From: Actinoplanes sp. TBRC 11911
Lineage (GTDB): Bacteria; Actinomycetota; Actinomycetes; Mycobacteriales; Micromonosporaceae
DNA length: 64,000 nucleotides
Reading direction: 5' to 3'
Assembly: GCF_012933445.1 (NCBI RefSeq)
Contig: NZ_JABBNC010000005.1
Location: forward strand, 124,001 to 188,000
The translations under genes were made by a program, and so were the position numbers. The stretch's first letter is position 1; every line of letters begins with the position of its first letter. Below are positions 58,379 to 64,000 of this stretch, one piece after another. The notes beneath the pieces are model-generated. The model had not been told where the DNA came from and did not search any database. It saw nothing but the letters and a program-made list of their open reading frames with translations.

Positions 58379-58725
58379 GGCGCCTTGCGCGATGCTTCGA
58401 TGGCGGCGGCCAGCGCGGCCGGGGACAACTGCCCGACGAAGTACGCCAGGGCGGCGTCCTGGTCCGGGCTGGCACTCAGGGCGTCGAGCATCAGGGCGGC
58501 GGTCATCTCCTCGCGGGACTGCGCCGGGGCGTACCGGTAAGCACGCTCCTCCTTGGAACGCGTCACGACGCCCTTCTTCGCCAGGCGGTCGAGGACGGTC
58601 ATCACCGTCGTGTACGCCAGGTCGCGGTCACGGTTGAGCCGCTCGTGCACCTGGCGCACGGTCAGCGGTTCCGCCGACTCCCATAACTGCGTCATGACCT
58701 CGCGTTCCAGGTCGCCCAGTGCCAT
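58375..58725 (-). CDS. BlaI/MecI/CopY-family transcriptional repressor
   Basis: 116 aa from ATG 58725. The N-terminal winged helix MALGDLEREVMTQLWESAEP, TVRQVHERLNRDRDLAYTTV and MTVLDRLAKKGVVTR is characteristic of BlaI; the C-terminal dimer part holds MTAALMLDALSASPDQDAAL. The protein represses until a paired M56 protease inactivates it. It overlaps the protease gene (ATGA) and is divergent from cydA. Two dyads of the TACTACG type lie in the shared 78-base gap, so it probably controls itself and the cytochrome bd operon. Confidence 0.93.
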   Translation of the reverse strand: MALGDLEREVMTQLWESAEPLTVRQVHERLNRDRDLAYTTVMTVLDRLAKKGVVTRSKEERAYRYAPAQSREEMTAALMLDALSASPDQDAALAYFVGQLSPAALAAAIEASRKAP

Positions 58726-58751
58726 GCGACACAGTCTACTGCACGGCGTCG

Positions 58752-58789
58752 TACTACGCGTCGTAGTATCTACTACGAAGTGTCGTAGA
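58752..58789. promoter_or_regulatory. Two BlaI-type operator dyads between blaI and cydA
   Basis: TACTACG-CGT-CGTAGTA (58752-58768) is perfect. A second, CTACGA-AGTG-TCGTAG (58773-58788), overlaps the next turn. BlaI/MecI boxes have the TACTACA/TGTAGTA form (established knowledge). The sites cover the only promoter space for both divergent transcription units; cydA starts 15 bases after the second. Confidence 0.8.
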
Positions 58790-58803
58790 CGAGGGGCGAT
58801 GGC

Positions 58804-60165
58804 ATGGATGTGCTCGACCTGACCCGCCTGCAGTTCGCGGTGGTGACCATCTATCACTACTTCTTCGTGCCGCTGTCGATCAGCCTCGCGGCCACCGCCG
58901 CCGGCCTGCAGATCGCCTGGCTGCGCACGAAGAAGGACCAATACCTCCACCTGACCAAGTTCGTCGGCAAGTTACTGATCATCACGTTCGCGGTCGGCGT
59001 GGTCACCGGGCTGGTGCAGGAGTTCCAGTTCGGGATGGGGTGGAGCGCTTTCGCCAAGTTCTACGGCGACGTGTTCGGCCCCACGCTCGCGGTCGAAGGC
59101 ATGCTCGCGTTCTTCCTGGAAGCGACATTTCTGGCATTGTGGTATTTCGGGTGGGACCGCCTTCCGCGCCTGGTCCACACCGCGACCATCGTGATCGTCG
59201 CGATCGGCACCACGATCTCGGCGTTCGTGATCCTGGCCGGCAACTCCTTCATGCAAAACCCGGTCGCGTACGCCATGGATCCGTCGACCGGCCGCGCCCG
59301 GCTCACGTCGTTCACCGATCTGCTGCTGAACAAGGTGAACATGGCCGCGTTCCCGCACACGCTCGCCGGGGCCGCGATGGTCGGCGGGGCGCTGCTGATG
59401 GGCATCGGCGTGTGGCGGCTGCGGGCCGACGACGGGTTCCGCGTGCTCGCCCGCCTCGGCGCCTGGATCACCGCGGTGGGCGGCGCGGCCGTCGCGATCA
59501 CCGGCGACACGCTCGGCAAGACCATCACCGAGGTCAACCCGATGAAGATCGCCGCGGCCGAGGCGCTCTACCACACCACCGCGAGCGCGCCGTTCTCGAT
59601 CGTCGCCAGTGGCCCGCCGCTACCGTCGTTCGCGATCAAGATCCCGTGGCTGCTGTCCTTCCTGGCCACCGGCTCGCCCACCGCCACGGTCCAGGGCATC
59701 GACAATCTCCAGCAGCAGTACGCGGCGACGTACGGTCCCGGCTCGTACATCCCGATGGTCCCGGTCGCCTTCTGGACCTTCCGCCTGATGATCGGCATCG
59801 GCACGCTGGCGGCCCTGGTCGCCGTCCTCTATCTCTGGCGTACGCGCAAGGGCCGCACCGCCCCGCGCTGGCTGACCCGGTGGCTGCCGCTGATCCCGCT
59901 GCTGCCCGCCGCCGCGAACACGTTCGGCTGGGTCTTCACCGAGACCGCGCGCCAGCCGTGGCTCGCGTTCGGCCTGGTCAAGACCGCGGACGGCATCTCC
60001 CCCGGGCTGACCAGCGCCGAGGTGATCGCGTCGCTGATCGGGTTCGCCGTGGTGTACGGGGTGCTCGCCGTCCTCTGGCTCAAGCTGGTGCGCCACACGT
60101 CGAACCAGCCGCTGACTCCCACCGCAGCGCCGGTCGCCGCGCCGGAACCCGTACCGGTCTACTGA
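58804..60165 (+). CDS. cydA: Cytochrome bd oxidase subunit I
   Basis: 453 aa from ATG 58804. The N terminus RLQFAVVTIYHYFFVPLSIS has the heme-ligand His of the usual HFLFVPL motif. Further marks are FGMGWSAFAKFYGDVFGP, EGMLAFFLEATFLALWYFGW, AGNSFMQNPVAY and NMAAFPHTLAGAAMVGG with the heme b595/558 ligand His. There are nine membrane helices. The Q-loop is short, the S-type found in Gram-positive lineages. It oxidises quinol and reduces O2 with high affinity. It is the first gene of cydA-cydB-cydDC, with BlaI-type boxes before it. Translation starts without a strong ribosome binding site (GAGGGGCGATGGC). Confidence 0.96.
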   Translation: MDVLDLTRLQFAVVTIYHYFFVPLSISLAATAAGLQIAWLRTKKDQYLHLTKFVGKLLIITFAVGVVTGLVQEFQFGMGWSAFAKFYGDVFGPTLAVEGMLAFFLEATFLALWYFGWDRLPRLVHTATIVIVAIGTTISAFVILAGNSFMQNPVAYAMDPSTGRARLTSFTDLLLNKVNMAAFPHTLAGAAMVGGALLMGIGVWRLRADDGFRVLARLGAWITAVGGAAVAITGDTLGKTITEVNPMKIAAAEALYHTTASAPFSIVASGPPLPSFAIKIPWLLSFLATGSPTATVQGIDNLQQQYAATYGPGSYIPMVPVAFWTFRLMIGIGTLAALVAVLYLWRTRKGRTAPRWLTRWLPLIPLLPAAANTFGWVFTETARQPWLAFGLVKTADGISPGLTSAEVIASLIGFAVVYGVLAVLWLKLVRHTSNQPLTPTAAPVAAPEPVPVY

Positions 60166-60175
60166 GGGGTTGCTC

Positions 60176-61156
60176 ATGATCAACTTCTGGTTCTCGATCG
60201 TCGTGCTCGCCTGGGTGCTGTTCTTCGTCCTCGAGGGCTTCGACTTCGGCGTCGGCATCCTCGGCCCGCTGCTCGGCCGCGACGACCACGAGCGCGGCGC
60301 CGCCCTCACCACGATCGGCCCGTTCTGGGACGGCAACGAGGTGTGGCTGGTCGCCGCGATCGGCGCCACCTTCGCGGCCTTCCCCGCCTGGTACGCCGCC
60401 TTGCTCTCCGGCCTTTACCTCCCGGTCGCGGCCCTCCTTCTCCTGCTTGCCGTACGCGGCGTAGCACTCGAATTCCGCGGCAAGCGCGACAGCCGGCGGT
60501 GGCGGCGGGGCGCCGAGGTGGCGACCGCGGTGAGCTCGGCCGGGATCGTGGCGTTGTGGGGCGCACTGCTCGCGGTGTTCGTCCGCGGGCTGGCGCTGGA
60601 CTCGACCGGCTCGGTGATGGGACACGGGCTCTCCCGCAGCCTCTCCCCACTCTGGACGACATCCTCGCTGCTCGGCGCGCTGGGGGCGTTGCTCGCCGCG
60701 GTGCTGCTCGGGTCCACTTTCCTGTCGCTGCGCACGAGCGGCCCGGTCCGGCGCCGGGCGCGGTCGCTGGCCCGCTGGTCCGGAACGGTCGGCGCGATCG
60801 CCCTGCTGGTCGTCGGCGTCGCCGTGCTGTCGAAGTACGCGCTGATCGCGGCCCTGGTCGCCTTCGTGGTCGCCACCCTCGCCCGGGTCGGCCGTGAGGG
60901 GCTGGCGTTCGCGCTGACCGGGCTCGGCGTCGCCGGCTCGGTGGTCGCGGTCTTCACCGCCCACGGCTCGGTGGTGCTGCCCAGCACCCTGAACCCGGCC
61001 TGGTCCCTGACGATGTCCGGCGCGGCGGCGTCCTCCTCGTCGCTGGGCCTGATCACCGCCGTCGGGGTGGTCGTGCTGCCCGGCGTCGTGGCGTACCAGG
61101 TCTTCTCCTACTGGGTCTTCCGCCGCCGGGTCGCCAGTGAGCGGGTGTCGTCGTGA
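60176..61156 (+). CDS. cydB: Cytochrome bd oxidase subunit II
   Basis: 326 aa from ATG 60176, with TGAGGGG upstream. The opening FWFSIVVLAWVLFFVLEG followed by FDFGVGIL and the PFWDGNEVWLVAAIGA block are the family hallmarks; nine hydrophobic helices follow, ending SYWVFRRRVASER. It completes the oxidase with CydA. The gap to cydA is 10 bases and the stop overlaps the cydDC start by four bases (GTGA), so the three are one operon. Its length is normal for actinobacterial CydB. Confidence 0.95.
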   Translation: MINFWFSIVVLAWVLFFVLEGFDFGVGILGPLLGRDDHERGAALTTIGPFWDGNEVWLVAAIGATFAAFPAWYAALLSGLYLPVAALLLLLAVRGVALEFRGKRDSRRWRRGAEVATAVSSAGIVALWGALLAVFVRGLALDSTGSVMGHGLSRSLSPLWTTSSLLGALGALLAAVLLGSTFLSLRTSGPVRRRARSLARWSGTVGAIALLVVGVAVLSKYALIAALVAFVVATLARVGREGLAFALTGLGVAGSVVAVFTAHGSVVLPSTLNPAWSLTMSGAAASSSSLGLITAVGVVVLPGVVAYQVFSYWVFRRRVASERVSS

Positions 61157-64000
61157 AGGGTCCGCTCGACCCCCGGTTGCTCCGGCACGCGCGCAGCAGC
61201 CGGCCCGGCATCGCGTTGCTGGCGGTCCTCGGTGGCGGGCAGGCGCTGGCGACGCTGGCCGTGGCGGTCGCGCTGACCGCGATCGTGGTGGGGCGGCACG
61301 GGTGGGCGGTCGCGCTGGTCGGTGGTGCGTTCGTCGTGCGGGCTTTGCTGTCCTGGGCCTCCGAGGTCGTCGCCCAGCGCACGGCTGCCAAGGTCACCGG
61401 GGAGCTGCGCGGCAAGATGCTCCGGGCGGTGCTGCGGCGCGGCCCGGCATGGGCTTCCGCGTACGGCACCGGACGCCTCGCCGCGACCCTGACGTCCGGG
61501 CTGGACGCGCTGCGCCCGTGGTTCGGCAGCTTCCTGCCGTCGCTCATCCTCGGGGTCGCGCTGCCACCCTTGGTGATCGTGGCGATCGCGCTGGTCGACC
61601 CCGGCTCCGGTTTGATCGCCCTGATCACGCTGCCGCTGATCCCGGTGATGGGCGCGCTGATCGGCTGGGCCACCCAGGCGCGGGCGCGCCAGCGCTGGCA
61701 GGCCGACGCCCGGCTGGCGGGCCACTTCCTCGACGTGGTCCGCGGCCTCCCGACGCTGCGCGTGTTCGGCCGCGCGTCGCGCCAGACCGAGGTGATAGCC
61801 GACCTGACCGACCAGCACCGCTCGGCAACCCTGCGCGTCCTGCGCGTGGCCTTCCTGTCGTCGACGGCGCTGGACCTGGTGGGGACGCTCTCGGTCGGCT
61901 TGATCGCGGTCGAGGTGGGTCTGAGGGTGGCGGCCGGGCACCTGGCGCTGGCCCCGGCGCTGCTGGTGATCCTGCTGGCGCCGGAGGCGTATCGGCCGTT
62001 GCGCGAGATGGCGGCGCGCTACCACGCCTCGGCAAACGCCAACGCGGTAATAGCCGACGTAGACGAAATCCTCACCGCAAGCGTCGCCACGCTTACGGCG
62101 CCGTCCCCCCAGCCGCCCGCGCCGCCCGCCGCCTCGCCCACCTGGTCACAGCCGCCCGCCCGGCCACAGCCCACCTCGCGCCCGGCTCAACCCCCGATCA
62201 ACCCGCCCGACATTTCGGAAATGTCGGGCGGAACCCCTGGGCAGCCAGCTCGCGGCGAACGCGGAGACCAAGCCACCGCCCTGCAGCGTGGAACCTTGGC
62301 CGGGCCGGCGCAGCCGGGGATCGTGGCGTCCGGGATTCGGGTGCGTTACGCCGGCGCCGGCGTCGACGCGCTGCGGCTTTCCGAGCTCGTGGTGCGTGGT
62401 GGCGAGATCGTGGCGCTGCGTGGGCCGTCGGGGGCGGGCAAGACGACGGCGCTTCGCGTGCTCGCCGGGATCCAGCCCGCCGACGAGGGCACCTTCGCGG
62501 TGGAGGCGCCTCTCTATCTGCCGCAGCAGCCCACGCTGCCGCACGCGCGGAAGGTCGCCGACCTCTTCGAACCCGGGACGCCCGACAGCGAGATCGACGC
62601 TGCGCTGACGGCGGTCGGGCTCTCCGGCGCCGGAACCGCAGCCAGCCGCGCCAGGGCCGAAACCACAGCCGATCGCGCCGGGGCGGACGTCACGGCCGGC
62701 ACCGCCCTCGGCGAGCACGGCGCGGGTGTGTCCGCCGGGCAGCGGCACCGGCTGGCGCTCGCCGCTCTGCTGCACCGGGCCGGGCACGCGCCCACGACCC
62801 TCCTGCTCGACGAACCGACCGCTCACCTCGACGCGGCCACCGAGGAACTCGTCATCGAGCGCCTGCGGGCCGCCGCGACGGCGGGCAGCGCGATCCTCGT
62901 CGTTGCTCACCGGCCGGCCCTCCTCCAGGCCGCCGACCGAATTGTCCAGGTTGTCCCGCCGGGAGGTGGTCCGGAAGCAGGGATCACTATGGCGCCCGGC
63001 CCGGATGAGACCCGGCCGCTCAACGGCGGACCCGAGCTCGACAAACCGGCCGCCACGTCTCGGCTGACCGAAGCACCAGCCGCCACGTCTCGGCTGACCG
63101 AAACACCAGCCGCCACGTCTCGGCTGACCGAAACACCAGCCGCCACGTCTCGGCTGACCGGACACCGCCCGCACCCCTGGGCCGCCGTCGCCCTCGGCAG
63201 CTCCTCGTCTCTCGCGGGCCTCGTCCTCACCGGCGCGGCGGCCTGGCTCCTCGTGCGCGCTTCCGCCATGCCGCCCGTCCTCACGCTCTCCATCGCGGTC
63301 GTCGTGGTGCGGGGCAGTGCCGTCGCCCGCCCGCTCCTGCGCTACGTCGAACGCCTCATTTCGCACGACGTCGCGTTTGCCAAGCTCGGGGCCCGCCGGG
63401 CGCGGATCTACAGCGCGCTCGTCCCCCGCGTCCCCGGCCCCCGGCTGCACCGGCGCGGCGACCTGCTGACCCGCGTGGTGGACGACGTGGACGCCCAGGT
63501 CGACGGGCTGCTGCGGGGACGCCTCCCACGGCTCGCCACCGTCGTCACCGTCATCGTCGCCACCGCCGCCGCCCTTGCGATCTCGCCCACGGCCGCTCCC
63601 GCCCTTGCCGTCGGGCTCCTGCTGTCGGCGGTCGTCGCGCCCGCGCTCGCCGCCCGGCAAGCAGCCCGCGCGGACGAAGCCACCGGTGCCGCCCGCGCCC
63701 GGTTGCGCGACGCCGTGGTGGAAACTATCGACGGGCTCGAGGATTTGGCGGGGCGGGCCGACGGCGTACCGGCAAGGCGAAGCCAAGACCTGGAGGCTCG
63801 CGAAGCGAAAGCCGCCTCGGCTGCCGGACGGGCCATCGCGCTCGCGCATCTCGGCTGGGGTGTCGCGGTGGCCGGGACCGCGCTGGCGCTGCACGGACCG
63901 GCTCCGGAGTGGGCGGCCGTGCTGCTGCTGGCGGTGGTCGCGCTGGGTGAGCCGATCCTGGCGCTGCCGGACGCGGCCGTGGCGAGGCAGCGCGCCGCCG
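61153..64000 (+). CDS. cydDC: Fused CydD-CydC thiol/heme ABC exporter for cytochrome bd assembly (3' end outside window)
   Basis: 949 codons are present, start GTG 61153, open to the right edge. The CydD half has a six-helix membrane region (about 1-315), a Pro/Ala-rich linker (about 316-385) and a nucleotide-binding domain with Walker A GPSGAGKTT (about 423-431), signature VSAGQ and Walker B TTLLLDEPTAHLD. A second linker (about 633-670) is made of 30-bp repeats. The CydC membrane region follows (WAAVALGSSSSLAGLVLTGAA, VARPLLRYVERLISHDVAFA); its nucleotide-binding domain lies beyond the window. CydDC exports cysteine and glutathione-type thiols needed for the oxidase. Fusion into one chain is known in actinobacteria. 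A 29-bp palindrome lies in the first linker. Confidence 0.93.
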   Translation, partial: MKGPLDPRLLRHARSSRPGIALLAVLGGGQALATLAVAVALTAIVVGRHGWAVALVGGAFVVRALLSWASEVVAQRTAAKVTGELRGKMLRAVLRRGPAWASAYGTGRLAATLTSGLDALRPWFGSFLPSLILGVALPPLVIVAIALVDPGSGLIALITLPLIPVMGALIGWATQARARQRWQADARLAGHFLDVVRGLPTLRVFGRASRQTEVIADLTDQHRSATLRVLRVAFLSSTALDLVGTLSVGLIAVEVGLRVAAGHLALAPALLVILLAPEAYRPLREMAARYHASANANAVIADVDEILTASVATLTAPSPQPPAPPAASPTWSQPPARPQPTSRPAQPPINPPDISEMSGGTPGQPARGERGDQATALQRGTLAGPAQPGIVASGIRVRYAGAGVDALRLSELVVRGGEIVALRGPSGAGKTTALRVLAGIQPADEGTFAVEAPLYLPQQPTLPHARKVADLFEPGTPDSEIDAALTAVGLSGAGTAASRARAETTADRAGADVTAGTALGEHGAGVSAGQRHRLALAALLHRAGHAPTTLLLDEPTAHLDAATEELVIERLRAAATAGSAILVVAHRPALLQAADRIVQVVPPGGGPEAGITMAPGPDETRPLNGGPELDKPAATSRLTEAPAATSRLTETPAATSRLTETPAATSRLTGHRPHPWAAVALGSSSSLAGLVLTGAAAWLLVRASAMPPVLTLSIAVVVVRGSAVARPLLRYVERLISHDVAFAKLGARRARIYSALVPRVPGPRLHRRGDLLTRVVDDVDAQVDGLLRGRLPRLATVVTVIVATAAALAISPTAAPALAVGLLLSAVVAPALAARQAARADEATGAARARLRDAVVETIDGLEDLAGRADGVPARRSQDLEAREAKAASAAGRAIALAHLGWGVAVAGTALALHGPAPEWAAVLLLAVVALGEPILALPDAAVARQRAA
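62203..62231. repeat. Perfect 29-bp palindrome inside the cydDC coding sequence
   Basis: CCGCCCGACATTTC (62203-62216) and its exact complement (62218-62231) flank a single G. It encodes about ten residues (PPDISEMSGG) in the Pro-rich linker of the CydD half. Its AT-richer core (ATTTCGGAAAT) stands out from the surroundings, and it resembles a mobile palindromic unit inserted in frame. Confidence 0.85.
63049..63161. repeat. 30-bp tandem repeats in the CydD-CydC junction
   Basis: Three full units (63049-63078, 63079-63108, 63109-63138) and a 23-base partial copy, nearly identical, encode the decapeptide AATSRLTETP. They lie between the first nucleotide-binding domain and the second membrane region. 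Confidence 0.95.

Noticed and set aside
57470..58725. Beta-lactam resistance regulation by BlaR1/BlaI
   Set aside because: The M56 protein has no penicillin-binding sensor domain and no beta-lactamase gene is nearby; the cyd operon is the adjacent target.
1..64000. Insertion sequences, prophage, integrase or attachment sites
   Set aside because: No transposase, integrase or tRNA gene is seen, and no long flanking direct repeats; the window looks like stable chromosome apart from the short tandem arrays.

Overview
The window is chromosomal DNA of a high-GC actinobacterium. Third codon positions are almost all G or C, GTG starts are frequent, and several transcripts look leaderless. The gene set (SCO5389-family protein, DUF6230/DUF6114 pair, ricin-type lectin modules on secreted enzymes, MerR-VIT/VWA, TPR-AAA pair, fused cydDC) points to Micromonosporaceae, most likely an Actinoplanes relative; that placement is inference from gene content. 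I count 51 protein genes, partial at both ends (ABC ATPase at the left, CydDC at the right). I see no tRNA, rRNA, CRISPR array, transposase or phage gene.

Layout. 1-12 kb: ABC ATPase, M19 dipeptidase, a secreted GH26-like glycosidase, a membrane GGDEF-EAL protein, a secreted ricin/beta-helix protein, a KstD-like flavoprotein, an APH-like phosphotransferase and a membrane-anchored lectin. 12-20 kb: MerR-VIT/VWA operon divergent from a metal-dependent cyclase, a zinc metallopeptidase, an NTF2-like protein and a TetR-acyltransferase operon. 20-30 kb: SGNH hydrolase, VOC protein, DUF2007-like protein, membrane protein, a two-gene molybdenum hydroxylase, and two overlapping histidine kinases behind a class A penicillin-binding protein. 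33-46 kb: DUF6230/DUF6114, a berberine-bridge-type oxidoreductase divergent from a LuxR regulator, small stress-type genes (DUF1992, VOC, DUF2277, hemerythrin), YcnI, and a two-component system divergent from a LolA-like protein. 46-52 kb: trpB-trpA-gntR, a nickel/cobalt permease, SCO5389 protein. 52-64 kb: TPR-AAA pair, epoxide hydrolase/MarR pair, NlpC/P60 hydrolase under a probable c-di-AMP riboswitch, BlaI-M56 pair divergent from cydA-cydB-cydDC.

Regulatory sites are unusually readable. Perfect or near-perfect palindromes lie next to their probable regulators (MerR, TetR, MarR, GntR, BlaI), a Nur-type box precedes the nickel permease, and a TetR-like dyad precedes the flavoprotein with no regulator beside it. 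In several cases the -10 sequence sits about 7 bases before the start codon, so those mRNAs are probably leaderless.

The most striking feature is a set of about a dozen unrelated short tandem-repeat arrays (units of 5 to 47 bp, 3 to 16 copies) in intergenic gaps, at gene ends and in protein linkers. Inside genes every unit length is a multiple of three (15, 18, 30 or 36); between genes units of 5/10, 10, 16 and 47 bp also occur. This suggests an ongoing repeat-expansion process filtered by selection on reading frame.
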